Below, piece by piece: positions 25,212-34,074 of a stretch of 64,000 nt of DNA. Every line of letters starts with the position of its first letter. The stretch's first letter is position 1. Source of the DNA: Streptomyces sp. MMG1533 (lineage in GTDB: Bacteria > Actinomycetota > Actinomycetes > Streptomycetales > Streptomycetaceae); assembly GCF_001279775.1 (NCBI RefSeq), contig NZ_LGDG01000001.1:1-64000 (forward strand), written 5' to 3'. The translations under genes were made by a program, and so were the position numbers. The notes beneath the pieces were generated by a model. It searched no databases. It was not told the origin of the DNA and saw nothing but the letters and a program-made list of their open reading frames with translations.

Positions 25212-26249
25212 TCAGATCAGCGTGAGTTGGGTCGGTTCGGCCAGATCGGTCCGATCGGGCTCCGGCTCGGGTATCCGCCTCGGCATCCCCGCGCGCGTGG
25301 GTCCGATGCCGTACTCCCGGGCCAGGTCGTGGACCTGACGGGTGATCCGGCGCTGGTACCACTTCGGGGCGTAGGCACCGTCCGCGTACAGCCGCTCGTA
25401 ACGGCCGACCAGATGCGGGTGGTGGCGGCTCAGCCAGGCCATGAACCACTCCCGGGCGCCGGGGCGCAGGTGCAGCACCAGCGGCGTGACCGACGTGGCG
25501 CCGGACGTCGCGATCGCCCGTACGGTCTCCCGCAGTTGGGCCGGGTGGTCGCTCAGGAACGGGATGACCGGCGCCATCAGGACACCGCACCCGATGCCGC
25601 GCTCGCCCAGGGTCCGCACGACCTCCAGGCGCCGCTCGGGCGCCGGTGTGCCCGGTTCGACGGTGCGCCACAGCTCGGCGTCGGTGAAGCCGACCGAGAC
25701 CGAGATGCCGACGTCCGTCACCTCGGCCGCCTGCGTCAGCAGGTCGAGGTCGCGCAGGATCAGCGTGCCCTTCGTCAGGATCGAGAAGGGGTTGGCGTGG
25801 TCGCGCAGGGCCTCGATGATGCCCGGCATCAGGCGGTAGCGGCCCTCGGCGCGCTGATAGCAGTCGACGTTGGTGCCCATCGCGATGTGCTCGCCCTGCC
25901 AGCGGCGCGAGCCCAGCTGGCGGCGCAACAGCTCCGGCGCGTTCACCTTGACCACGATCTGCGAGTCGAAGTCGAGGCCCGTGTCGAGATCCAGATAGCT
26001 GTGCGTCTTGCGGGCGAAGCAGTACACGCATGCGTGCGCGCAGCCCCGATAGGGGTTGACCGTCCATTCGAACGGCATGCGGGAGGCGCCCGGCACCCGG
26101 TTGACGATCGAGCGGGCCCGGACCTCGTGGAAGGTGATCCCGCGGAACTCGGGGGTGTCGAAGGTACGGGTGATCACCGCGTCCGCGCCGAACAGCGCGG
26201 CATCCGCCCGGCTGTGATCGCCGGACTCTGTGAGGTTCTCCCAGCGCAT
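25212..26249 (-). CDS. Radical SAM protein, Rv2578c family
   Basis: Protein of 345 residues with a radical S-adenosylmethionine core. The [4Fe-4S] ligands are in GCAHACVYCFARKTH (CxxxCxxC, about residues 64-71), and a typical SAM/barrel region follows (MGTNVDCYQRAEG, SILTKGTLILRD, ISVSVGF). The C-terminal half is shared with the actinobacterial Rv2578c group, sometimes linked to SplB-like or DNA-damage functions, but the reaction is unknown. The ATG at 26247-26249 has GAGGAGG directly upstream. A LexA-type box lies 34 bp further upstream. Confidence 0.88.
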   Translation of the reverse strand: MRWENLTESGDHSRADAALFGADAVITRTFDTPEFRGITFHEVRARSIVNRVPGASRMPFEWTVNPYRGCAHACVYCFARKTHSYLDLDTGLDFDSQIVVKVNAPELLRRQLGSRRWQGEHIAMGTNVDCYQRAEGRYRLMPGIIEALRDHANPFSILTKGTLILRDLDLLTQAAEVTDVGISVSVGFTDAELWRTVEPGTPAPERRLEVVRTLGERGIGCGVLMAPVIPFLSDHPAQLRETVRAIATSGATSVTPLVLHLRPGAREWFMAWLSRHHPHLVGRYERLYADGAYAPKWYQRRITRQVHDLAREYGIGPTRAGMPRRIPEPEPDRTDLAEPTQLTLI

Positions 26250-26282
26250 GAGGCCTCCTCGGTAGCACTGACCCCAAGAATA

Positions 26283-26294
26283 GAACATATGTTC
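26283..26294 (-). promoter_or_regulatory. LexA-type SOS box
   Basis: GAACATATGTTC is a perfect palindrome and fits the Gram-positive LexA box GAAC-N4-GTTC. Its centre is about 40 bp upstream of the radical SAM start codon, a normal place for repression. Confidence 0.75.
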
Positions 26295-26384
26295 CCTTGA
26301 TCGTGCGACCCCCGATTTGGGCGCCCGGGACCCGGGGTGGTTGGCTTGCCCCAACCCCGAGAACTCAGGTGCTGGAGGAAGTCA

Positions 26385-26828
26385 ATGGCGCAGGTCGAGG
26401 CCACTACGGAGCGGATCGTCGCGGCGGACGCGGAGAAGGTGTTCGACGCCCTCGCCGACTACACGGGCACGCGTGCGAAGGTGCTGCCCGAGCACTTCAG
26501 CGAGTACGAGGTGCGTGAGGGCGGCGACGGTGAGGGCACCCTCGTCCACTGGAAGCTCCAGGCCACCAGCAAGCGCGTCCGTGACTGCCTCCTGGAGGTC
26601 ACCGAGCCCACCGACGGTGAACTCGTCGAGAAGGACCGCAACTCCTCGATGGTCACCACCTGGCGGGTCACCCCGGCCGGCGAGGGCAAGTCCCGGGTCG
26701 TCGTGACCACCACCTGGCAGGGCGCCGGCGGCATCGGCGGCTTCTTCGAGAAGACCTTCGCGCCCAAGGGGCTCGGCCGGATCTACGACGCGATGCTCGA
26801 CAAGCTCGCCGCCGAGGTCGAGAAGTAG
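26385..26828 (+). CDS. SRPBCC-family (START/cyclase-like) protein
   Basis: Protein of 147 residues with the layout of the SRPBCC hydrophobic-cavity fold. It has an N-terminal strand-helix (RIVAADAEKVFDALADYTG), central beta strands with TWRVTPAGEGKSRVVVTTTW, and a long C-terminal helix (RIYDAMLDKLAAEVEK). Members bind or transform hydrophobic ligands; nothing here points to a particular one. ATG at 26385 has GGAGGA at 26374-26379. It is transcribed alone, with a hairpin shortly after the stop. Confidence 0.82.
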   Translation: MAQVEATTERIVAADAEKVFDALADYTGTRAKVLPEHFSEYEVREGGDGEGTLVHWKLQATSKRVRDCLLEVTEPTDGELVEKDRNSSMVTTWRVTPAGEGKSRVVVTTTWQGAGGIGGFFEKTFAPKGLGRIYDAMLDKLAAEVEK

Positions 26829-26840
26829 AACCAACGGACC

Positions 26841-26872
26841 ACCGGTGACGGGTCGTTGGCCCCCTCACCGGT
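26841..26872 (+). terminator. Hairpin after the SRPBCC gene
   Basis: ACCGGTGA (26841-26848) pairs with TCACCGGT (26865-26872) around a 16-base loop, 12 bp past the stop. The long loop makes it a moderate candidate. Confidence 0.5.
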
Positions 26873-26980
26873 TCGAGTGGATCTCCCTGCTCCCCGGCGA
26901 TACGCCGTAACTCGTCGCGCTTGCTCACAGTTGTCGCTTTACGCGGGAATTGTGCGGCAGCGCGACGAGGGGAGCGGGAC

Positions 26981-29410
26981 GTGGGCGGGACCACTCTGGT
27001 GAAGGGCGAACCGGCCGCGGCACCTCACTCGCAGGGCCCGTCCGAGGGGCCGGCCGCCGAGACCGGACTGAGCCCACGCCAGGTGCGGTTGGTCTTCGTC
27101 GGGCTGATGCTCGCGCTGCTGCTGGCGGCGCTGGAGCAGATGATCGTCGCCACCGCGCTGCCGAAGATCGTCGGCGAACTGCACGGCCTGGACAGGATGT
27201 CCTGGGCGATCACCGCCTACCTCCTCACCTCCACCATCGGCCTGCCGATCTACGGCAAGCTCGGCGACCTCTTCGGCCGCAAGGGCGTCTTCCAGTTCGC
27301 GATCGTCGTCTTCGTCGTCGGATCCGCACTCGCCGGCCGGGCCGGGACCATGGACCAGCTGATCGCCTTCCGCGCGGTCCAGGGCGTCGGCGCGGGCGGC
27401 CTCATGATCGGCGTACAGGCGATCATCGCGGACATCGTGCCGGCCCGGGAGCGCGGCCGCTTCATGGGCCTCATCGGCGCCGCCTTCGGCCTCGCCTCCG
27501 TCGCCGGGCCCCTGCTGGGCGGCTACTTCACGGACCACCTCTCCTGGCGCTGGTGCTTCTACATCAACGTCCCCTTCGGCCTGGTCACCCTCGCCGTCGT
27601 CGCCGTCGTGCCGAAGCTGCCGAAGCCGACCGCCCGGCCCCGGCTCGACATCCTCGGCGCACTGCTGCTCGCCACCGCCTCCACCTGTCTGGTGCTGCTG
27701 ACCAGCTGGGGCGGCACCGAGTACGCGTGGGACTCGCGGGTCGTCATCGGGCTCGGCGCCGGCGCGGTGGCCGCATCCGTCCTCTTCCTCGTCGCCGAGC
27801 ACTTCGCGGCCGCACCCCTCATCCCGCTCCGGCTGTTCAGGGACTCCGTCTTCAACGTCACCGGCCTGGTCGGCCTCGTGATCGGCGTCGCCCTCTTCGG
27901 CGCCGCCAGCTATCTGCCGACGTTCCTGCAGATGGTCGACGGGGCCTCCGCCACCGAGTCGGGCCTCCTGATGCTGCCGATGATGGGCGGCATCGTCGGC
28001 GCCTCGATCATCTCCGGGCAGCTCATCAGCCACACCGGGCACTACAAGATCCACCCGATCATCGGCGGGCTGCTGTCCGTCATCGGCATGTGGCTTCTTT
28101 CCCGCCTCGAAGTCGACACGCCCCGGCTGCACTACAGCATCTGGATGGCCGTCCTCGGCGCCGGGATCGGCATGGTGATGCCGGTGCTGATCCTCGCCGT
28201 GCAGAACTCCGTACGCCCCGCCGACCTCGGCGCCGCCACCAGTGCCAACAACTACTTCCGGCAGATCGGCGGCAGCGTCGGCGCCGCGATCTTCGGCACC
28301 CTCTTCGCCGACCGGCTCGCCGACGCGCTGCAGGAACGCCTCCCCGCGCGCGCGGGTGCCGGCCCGCCGCGGCAACGGCTGATGTCACTTCCCGACCCCG
28401 AGGCCATCACGCCGCAGCTCGTCCACGCGCTGCCCCCGGCGCTGCGCGACGGCTACATCCGGGCGTACGCCGACGCCATGCCGCGGATCTTCCTCTACCT
28501 GGTGCCGGTGCTCGTCCTCGGCCTGCTCATCGCCTTTTTCCTCAAGGAGAAACCCCTGTTGACCAGCACAGCGTCCCACAACGCCCCCGCCGCGGAGCCG
28601 CAGACCGCGCCCGTGAACGCCCAGGTCCCGCAGGCCCGTTCGCCGTACGCGGCCGGAATCCCCGTGTGCGGCACGGTGCAGCACTCCGACGGGACGGTCG
28701 TGCCCCGCGCGGCCCTCACCCTGATCGACGTCACCGGACGGCAGATCGGGCGGGGCGCGAGCGGCGAGGACGGGCGGTACGCGCTGTCGACGCCGGGCTC
28801 GGGGGCGTACGTCCTGATCGCCGCGGCGGGCGGCCACCAGCCGCAGGCGGTCTCCGTGACCGTCGGGGAGCGGCCCGTCGAGCTGGACGTCGTCCTCGGC
28901 GGCGCCGGACGCCTCGCCGGGAGCGTGGTCACCGCGGACGGCAGCCCCGTCCGGGACGCCATCGTCACGCTCACCAACGTGCACGGCGAGGTCGTCGCCA
29001 CCACTCGCAGCGGACGCGAGGGCGGCTACGTCATCACCGAGCTGGTGGCCGGCGAGTACACCCTCGCCGCCGGCGCGCCCGCCTTCCGCCCCGCCGCGCT
29101 CCCCGTCACCGTCCAGGCCTCCCGGGAGACCCGCCAGGACGTCGAACTCGCCGGTGGAGCAGTGCTGCGCGGCACCGTGCGGGCCGGCGGCGGACGGCCC
29201 GTCGAGGACGCGCGCGTGACGCTGCTGGACGTGGCCGGCAACGTCGTGGACACCCTCACCACCGGTCCGGACGGAACGTTCAGGTTCGTCGACCTGCCCT
29301 CCGGCGAGTACACCGTCATCGCCGCGGGATACCCCCCGGTCGCCACGGTGCTCCAAGTGGCCGGCGGGGGACGCACGGAACGGGATCTCCAGCTGGGCCA
29401 CGAGGACTGA
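26981..29410 (+). CDS. MFS drug-efflux transporter with a C-terminal carboxypeptidase-regulatory-like repeat domain
   Basis: Unusual 809-residue fusion. Residues ~30-525 are a 14-helix DHA2 (EmrB/QacA) proton-antiport transporter, with motif A as [11 protein letters not shown] and the antiporter motif around [16 protein letters not shown]. After a Pro/Ala-rich linker come three beta-sandwich repeats of about 85 residues, starting near 558, 640 and 725, each with G.V...G.PV..A.VTL...G and DG.Y.l..L..G.Y.l.A patterns (CarboxypepD_reg/Cna-B-like). Plain DHA2 proteins end near residue 520. GTG at 26981 is chosen for its GGGGAG site. The tail side depends on helix count; an even number puts it in the cytoplasm. 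Confidence 0.9.
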   Translation: MGGTTLVKGEPAAAPHSQGPSEGPAAETGLSPRQVRLVFVGLMLALLLAALEQMIVATALPKIVGELHGLDRMSWAITAYLLTSTIGLPIYGKLGDLFGRKGVFQFAIVVFVVGSALAGRAGTMDQLIAFRAVQGVGAGGLMIGVQAIIADIVPARERGRFMGLIGAAFGLASVAGPLLGGYFTDHLSWRWCFYINVPFGLVTLAVVAVVPKLPKPTARPRLDILGALLLATASTCLVLLTSWGGTEYAWDSRVVIGLGAGAVAASVLFLVAEHFAAAPLIPLRLFRDSVFNVTGLVGLVIGVALFGAASYLPTFLQMVDGASATESGLLMLPMMGGIVGASIISGQLISHTGHYKIHPIIGGLLSVIGMWLLSRLEVDTPRLHYSIWMAVLGAGIGMVMPVLILAVQNSVRPADLGAATSANNYFRQIGGSVGAAIFGTLFADRLADALQERLPARAGAGPPRQRLMSLPDPEAITPQLVHALPPALRDGYIRAYADAMPRIFLYLVPVLVLGLLIAFFLKEKPLLTSTASHNAPAAEPQTAPVNAQVPQARSPYAAGIPVCGTVQHSDGTVVPRAALTLIDVTGRQIGRGASGEDGRYALSTPGSGAYVLIAAAGGHQPQAVSVTVGERPVELDVVLGGAGRLAGSVVTADGSPVRDAIVTLTNVHGEVVATTRSGREGGYVITELVAGEYTLAAGAPAFRPAALPVTVQASRETRQDVELAGGAVLRGTVRAGGGRPVEDARVTLLDVAGNVVDTLTTGPDGTFRFVDLPSGEYTVIAAGYPPVATVLQVAGGGRTERDLQLGHED

Positions 29411-29595
29411 AAACCTGTCAGTAACCTGCCGTCCTTGGGGCGTTCGCCCTGCTCAGCGTGGGGGCGCGGGGGCGTGCGCCGGTGTGATCCCGCGACACCA
29501 ATTCGCCAATTGCCGCACATCGTGACCGATCGGCGCCGTACGGTGGTGAAGGCGGCACAGATCTCGCGGAGCCGTGGGGAGAGAGGGCCTGGGCC

Positions 29596-32055
29596 ATGGA
29601 CCGTGGCACCGAGAGGGACACACCTCCCAGCCCCGGAGCTGGGAACGGCACGGCGGAGCACGCCGTGGCCGGCCGCATCCCGCTGGCCGTGGTCGTGGTG
29701 GACCGCGACGGCTTCGTCTCCCACTGGAGCACGGGTGCGCGCCGCCTGTTCGGCGCCGCCAAGGAAGACGCGATCGGCCGCTTGGCGGTCGACCTTCTCC
29801 CCGTCTCCGGAGCGTTGCCCGAGGAGGACGAGGTCGCGCCCTACGGGGCGTACGCGGCCTACGACGGTCTCGGACCCGACCTCGAGACGTCCCTCGACGG
29901 CAGGCTGTCCTACCCGGCCGCGGGCCGTGCCCGCCTCACCGTGGCGGAACACGACCGGGCCGACGTCCTGTGGTGGGCCTACCCGCTGATCGGCCCCGGG
30001 CCAGAGCGCCTGTTGGTCCTCGCCGCCGACGCGGGCGGACTGCGGCAGGACGACCCGGACGAGGACGTGGCGTTCGAGCGGATCGCCCCCGGCTTCGCCC
30101 TGCACACCGACTTCCCCGGCGCCGACGAACTGGCCCGGCGGCTCCCCGAGATCCTGCCCAGCATGAGCGTCGACGAGGGCGCCCGCATCGTCGCGCAGAT
30201 CCTCGAACTGGGCTATCCGGTCCTGGAGTTCAGCCAGAACGACCGGGTGCCCGTCACCCCCGACTGGGGAGTGCCCCGGCGCGCCGAGCGCAGGGCCCGC
30301 CGTGAGCGTGCGGCCCGGGCCCTGGCCGAGGGGCGGCCGGTCCCGCAGGACGCCGCCGACGAGAGCGAGGACCTCGAGTACGCCGCCGTACGCGAGCGTC
30401 TGGAGTTCCTGAACGAGGTCAGCGGCCGTATCGGCACCTCCCTCGACCTGGCCAGGACCATCGTCGAGGTCAGCAAGGCCGTGGTGCCCCGCTTCACCGA
30501 CGTCGCCGGCACCTATCTGCGCGAACAGGTCGTCGCCGGCGAGGAGTTCTCCGAGGGCGTGCCGGACACGACGACCATGTGGCACCGGGTCGCCCTGGAA
30601 CACACCGACGAACCCGGCCGCTGGGACGACGTCGTGCCGGTCGGCGAGGCCATGCCGTTCCCGGCGCACACGCCGTTCTTCCAGTGCATGACCAGCGGCG
30701 AACCCGTCCTCGTGCCGCGCATCAGCGAACCGATGGGCCACGCCATCGCCTCGCAGTTCGAGAAGCGTGACATCCGGCCCCTCATCACGGGCCGCTCCAT
30801 GTTGATCGTGCCCCTCAAGGCACGCAATGTGGTCCTCGGTTTCATGATCCTGCTGCGGCACCCCGAGCGCGTCGAGTTCAACGACATGGACCGCGTCACC
30901 GGCGCCGAACTCGCCGCCCGCGCGGGCCTCGTGCTCGACAACGCGCGCATGTACACCTACCAGGAGAGCGTCGCCGAGACCCTCCAGGACAGCATGCTGC
31001 CGCACATCCCGCCGCGCATGGCGGGCTGCGACATCGCCACCCGCTATCTGCCCGGCACCCTCCTCGGCCGCGTCGGCGGCGACTGGTTCGACTCCGTGAA
31101 ACTGCCCGGCGCCCGCACCGCCCTGGTCGTCGGCGACGTCATGGGCCACGGCCTCAACTCGGCCGCGATGATGGGCCAGTTGCGTACGGCCGTACAGACC
31201 ATGGCCGCCCTCGACCTCCCGCCCGCCCAACTGCTGCGCAACCTCGACGACCTCGCCCAGCGCCTCGGCGACACATACCTCGCGACCTGTCTGTACGCCG
31301 TCTACGACCCGATCGCGAGCGAACTGCACATCGCCAACGCCGGTCACATCCCGCCCGTCGTGGTCCGCGCCCGGGACGGCGGCAGCGAACTGCTCGACCT
31401 CCCGACGGGTGCGCCGATCGGCGTCGGAGGGGTGCCGTTCGAGGCGGTACGCGTGCGCGTGGAGCCCGGGGACCGACTCGTGATGTGCACCGACGGCCTG
31501 GTGGAGGTGCGCGGCGAGGACATCGGCGTAGGCCTCGCCACCCTGTGCGAGTCCGCCGCGCATCCGGCCGCCTCCATGGACGACGCCTGCGACACCATCA
31601 TCCGCGCCCTCAACACCCGCGGCGGCCGCAAGGACGACGTGGCCCTGCTGATGGCCCGCCTGAACGGCATCGAGCCCGACGACGTCGCCGAATGGCGGCT
31701 CCCCCTCGACCCGATCGAGGTGGGCCGGGCCCGCGCGGTGGTCCGCGAACAGCTCCATGAGTGGGGGCTCGCGGGGCTTGTCGGGCCCGCCGAGCTCATG
31801 GTCGGCGAACTCGTCACCAACGCCGTACGGCACTCCCACAGCCGTCCCGTCGACCTGCGCCTGGTGCGCGGCGACACCCTGCTGTGCGAAGTGGACGACG
31901 ACGACCACGAGCTGCCGACCCTGCTGAGCGCGGGCCCGGGCGACGAGTTCGGGCGCGGCCTGCGTGTGGTGAGCACCCTCGCGCGTGAGTGGGGGACCAG
32001 CCGGACGAAGGCCGGCAAGACCGTGTGGTTCGAGCTGACGCTGCCGCGGCGCTGA
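29596..32055 (+). CDS. PAS-GAF-SpoIIE (PP2C) phosphatase with C-terminal histidine-kinase-like ATPase
   Basis: Signalling protein of 819 residues. In order: a PAS-like domain (~27-125, VVVVDRDGFVSHWSTGARRLFG), a linker, a GAF domain (~260-455), a SpoIIE/PP2C Ser/Thr phosphatase (~470-665) with metal ligands in RVGGDWFD (D496) and GDVMGHG (D514), and a HATPase_c anti-sigma-kinase-like domain (~690-815) with the N-box ELVTNAVRHS (N742) and a G-box FGRGLRVV. Such proteins control anti-sigma-factor antagonists, both phosphatase and kinase being in one chain. No membrane segment is seen, so it is cytoplasmic. ATG at 29596 follows GGGGAGAGAGG. No anti-sigma partner gene is adjacent. Confidence 0.93.
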   Translation: MDRGTERDTPPSPGAGNGTAEHAVAGRIPLAVVVVDRDGFVSHWSTGARRLFGAAKEDAIGRLAVDLLPVSGALPEEDEVAPYGAYAAYDGLGPDLETSLDGRLSYPAAGRARLTVAEHDRADVLWWAYPLIGPGPERLLVLAADAGGLRQDDPDEDVAFERIAPGFALHTDFPGADELARRLPEILPSMSVDEGARIVAQILELGYPVLEFSQNDRVPVTPDWGVPRRAERRARRERAARALAEGRPVPQDAADESEDLEYAAVRERLEFLNEVSGRIGTSLDLARTIVEVSKAVVPRFTDVAGTYLREQVVAGEEFSEGVPDTTTMWHRVALEHTDEPGRWDDVVPVGEAMPFPAHTPFFQCMTSGEPVLVPRISEPMGHAIASQFEKRDIRPLITGRSMLIVPLKARNVVLGFMILLRHPERVEFNDMDRVTGAELAARAGLVLDNARMYTYQESVAETLQDSMLPHIPPRMAGCDIATRYLPGTLLGRVGGDWFDSVKLPGARTALVVGDVMGHGLNSAAMMGQLRTAVQTMAALDLPPAQLLRNLDDLAQRLGDTYLATCLYAVYDPIASELHIANAGHIPPVVVRARDGGSELLDLPTGAPIGVGGVPFEAVRVRVEPGDRLVMCTDGLVEVRGEDIGVGLATLCESAAHPAASMDDACDTIIRALNTRGGRKDDVALLMARLNGIEPDDVAEWRLPLDPIEVGRARAVVREQLHEWGLAGLVGPAELMVGELVTNAVRHSHSRPVDLRLVRGDTLLCEVDDDDHELPTLLSAGPGDEFGRGLRVVSTLAREWGTSRTKAGKTVWFELTLPRR

Positions 32056-32060
32056 CCCAC

Positions 32061-32075
32061 CCCTGGGACCCAGGG
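32061..32075 (+). terminator. Short GC palindrome after the phosphatase gene
   Basis: CCCTGG pairs with CCAGGG around GAC, six bases past the stop. Compact and GC-rich but without a T-tract. Confidence 0.4.
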
Positions 32076-32209
32076 GGCGCACGACGGCGCGTTCATCTCG
32101 AACGGCCCGTGAAGGAATGCGCCACGCGCTTGTGGGCGTGACCCGGGCGCGATACACCGTACTGGCCCGTCGCTCGGGGCGGGCTGCGTCGCACCCTGGG
32201 GAGTTGGTC

Positions 32210-32935
32210 ATGAGCGTGACGAGTCGGTACCGGGAGGCATGGGAGGGCTTCTGGCGTGAGGCTCCCGGCGAACAGGGGGCCGTGTTCTGGGATGCGGAGC
32301 CGATCCTGACGGCCGGCGCCCACCTCGCCCTCTTCGAGCCCCACATGGTCGACCACGGACTGCCGTTGGTGGACCTCGGCTGCGGCAACGGCACCCAGAC
32401 CCGGTTCCTCGCCGACCGCTTCCCGCACGTCCTGGGCGCCGACCTGTCCGCCGCCGCCCTCGACCACGCCCGGCACGCCGACCGGCCGGGACAGGCGACG
32501 TACCGGCTGCTGGACGCCGCCGGGAAGGGCGAGGCGGAGACACTGCACGCGGAACTCGGCGACGCCAACGTCTATATGCGGGGCGTCCTCCACCAGGCCG
32601 ACCCCGACGACCGTCAGCCGCTCGTGGACGGGCTCGCCGCGCTCCTCGGGGAACGCGGCCGGGCCTTCCTCGTCGAGCTCTCCGAGGCGGCCAAACCCGT
32701 CCTCATAGGCATGGCACAGAGCCCCGACGGGCCGCCGCCCAAGCTGGCGCCCGTCTTCCGGCACGGCCTCGCGCCCGGCGAGGTCGCCGACGACGCGATC
32801 CCCGTCTATCTGAACGTGGCCGGACTGACCGTTCTGGCGAGCGGTGAACTGCCGCTCATCACCACGGAGTACCGGCCCGACGGCACCCGGATCGAACTTC
32901 CGTCGAAGTGGCTGGTGGCGGGGCGCGTGGCGTGA
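32210..32935 (+). CDS. SAM-dependent methyltransferase
   Basis: Class I methyltransferase of 241 residues. The SAM-binding motif I is LPLVDLGCGNGTQTRFLAD, followed by an acidic post-I GADLSAAAL and a weaker motif IV region (GDANVYMRGVLHQ). The C-terminal half has the extra beta content common in uncharacterised Streptomyces methyltransferases. ATG at 32210 is taken because GGGGAG stands at 32198-32203; an upstream GTG would add about 31 unrelated residues. The substrate is unknown. It stands alone between the phosphatase and the secreted propeller protein. Confidence 0.85.
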   Translation: MSVTSRYREAWEGFWREAPGEQGAVFWDAEPILTAGAHLALFEPHMVDHGLPLVDLGCGNGTQTRFLADRFPHVLGADLSAAALDHARHADRPGQATYRLLDAAGKGEAETLHAELGDANVYMRGVLHQADPDDRQPLVDGLAALLGERGRAFLVELSEAAKPVLIGMAQSPDGPPPKLAPVFRHGLAPGEVADDAIPVYLNVAGLTVLASGELPLITTEYRPDGTRIELPSKWLVAGRVA

Positions 32936-32999
32936 CGCCGGTGGCGGGTGGGGTCACGGGGAACTCCGGCAAACGCAAAATCGTTGTCAAGTCGCGGCA

Positions 33000-33047
33000 T
33001 TGTCAACGTAGTTGTCGCCGCAGTTGTTGCCGTAGTTGTCAACGAAA
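33000..33047. repeat. Four tandem 12-bp repeats ahead of the secreted protein gene
   Basis: Units TTGTCAACGTAG, TTGTCGCCGCAG, TTGTTGCCGTAG and TTGTCAACGAAA run head to tail and end 22 bp before the start codon of the next gene. A further TTGTCAAG at 32983-32990 precedes them. The spacing near one helical turn suggests cooperative protein binding or a repeat-rich leader. Confidence 0.7.
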
Positions 33048-33069
33048 CCCACGCCATGGAGGCCCCGCC

Positions 33070-34014
33070 ATGACCCCGCCCCACCCCCACCCGACCCGGA
33101 GAGCCGTGCTCGGCGGCGCCGCCCTCGCCGCCCTCGCCGTGACGGCCGGCGCCGGCACCGCGAGCGCGACCCCGCGCGCCACCTGGCCGACGGAGTTCCC
33201 CCTTCCGAACGGCTGGCTCCCCGAGGGCATCGCCATCGGTGCCAAGCCGTACGCCTACATGGGCTCCCGTGCCAACGGCGCGATCTACCGCACCGACCTG
33301 CGCACCGGAGAGGGCAAGGTCCTCTTCGCGGGCGGCACCGGTCTGATCTCCGTCGGCCTGAAGGCCGACCGCGACGGCCTGCTGTACGTGGCCGGGAACA
33401 CGGGCGTCGCCCGGGTCCACGACTCCCGCACCGGCGAGCTCCTCGCCACCCACCAACTCACCGAGGCCACCGGGCACTTCATCAACGACGTCACCCTGCT
33501 CGGCGACCGCGCCTGGTTCACCGACTCGCGCGACGCGGTCCTCTACGGCGTCCCGCGCGGCGGCAGGGACGGCGACATCCGCGCCCTGCCGCTCACCGGG
33601 GACTGGACGCAATTGCCGGGCGTCAACAACGCCAACGGCATTGTCGGCACACCCGACGGCCGCGGTCTGATCGTGGTCAAGAGCTCGCCGGGCGAGCTGT
33701 ACAACGTGAACGTCAAGACCGGGGCCGCCACGAAGATCACGCTGGTCGGCCAGGCCGACGTCGTCAACGGCGACGGCCTGTGGCGCACAGGCCGCACGCT
33801 GTACGTCGTACAGAACCGCCTGAACCTGATCAGCGTCTGGGACCTCGACGCCGAGGCCACCACCGCCACCCTGCGGAAGACGATCACCGACCCGCGCTTC
33901 GACGTGCCCACCACGGCCGCCCGCTTCGGCGACCGCCTCTACCTGGTCAACGCGCGCTTCACGACGACGCCTACGCCCGAGACGACGTACAACGCCGTCG
34001 CGGTCTCCATCTGA
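33070..34014 (+). CDS. Tat-exported SMP-30-like beta-propeller protein
   Basis: Secreted protein of 314 residues. The signal peptide has a twin-arginine start (PTRRAVLGG) and a hydrophobic stretch with cleavage near ASA at residue 37. The mature part shows repeating propeller blades: GWLPEGIAIGAKPYAYMGS, GLKADRDGLLYVAGN, FINDVTLLGDRAWFTDS, NANGIVGTPDGRGLIVVKS and VNGDGLWRTGRTLYVVQN, as in SMP-30/gluconolactonase and NHL proteins. Database copies are sometimes labelled superoxide dismutase, which the sequence does not support. ATG at 33070. The Tat route hints at folding before export. The ligand is unknown. Confidence 0.8.
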   Translation: MTPPHPHPTRRAVLGGAALAALAVTAGAGTASATPRATWPTEFPLPNGWLPEGIAIGAKPYAYMGSRANGAIYRTDLRTGEGKVLFAGGTGLISVGLKADRDGLLYVAGNTGVARVHDSRTGELLATHQLTEATGHFINDVTLLGDRAWFTDSRDAVLYGVPRGGRDGDIRALPLTGDWTQLPGVNNANGIVGTPDGRGLIVVKSSPGELYNVNVKTGAATKITLVGQADVVNGDGLWRTGRTLYVVQNRLNLISVWDLDAEATTATLRKTITDPRFDVPTTAARFGDRLYLVNARFTTTPTPETTYNAVAVSI

Positions 34015-34029
34015 GCCTGCGCGGCCGGC

Positions 34030-34067
34030 GATTCACCCTCCGGCGCTCCGGCACCGGAGGGCGAATC
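34030..34067. terminator. Bidirectional terminator hairpin
   Basis: GATTCACCCTCCGG (34030-34043) pairs with CCGGAGGGCGAATC (34054-34067), one mismatch, loop of ten. It lies midway between two convergent stops. Confidence 0.85.
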
Positions 34068-34074
34068 ATCCCTG

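Noticed and set aside
29026..32568. Open minus-strand frame of 1180 codons antisense to the phosphatase gene
   Set aside because: It has no domain similarity and a Ser/Arg/Gly-rich composition typical of antisense frames in high-GC DNA. The plus-strand gene shows clear PAS, GAF, SpoIIE and ATPase motifs.
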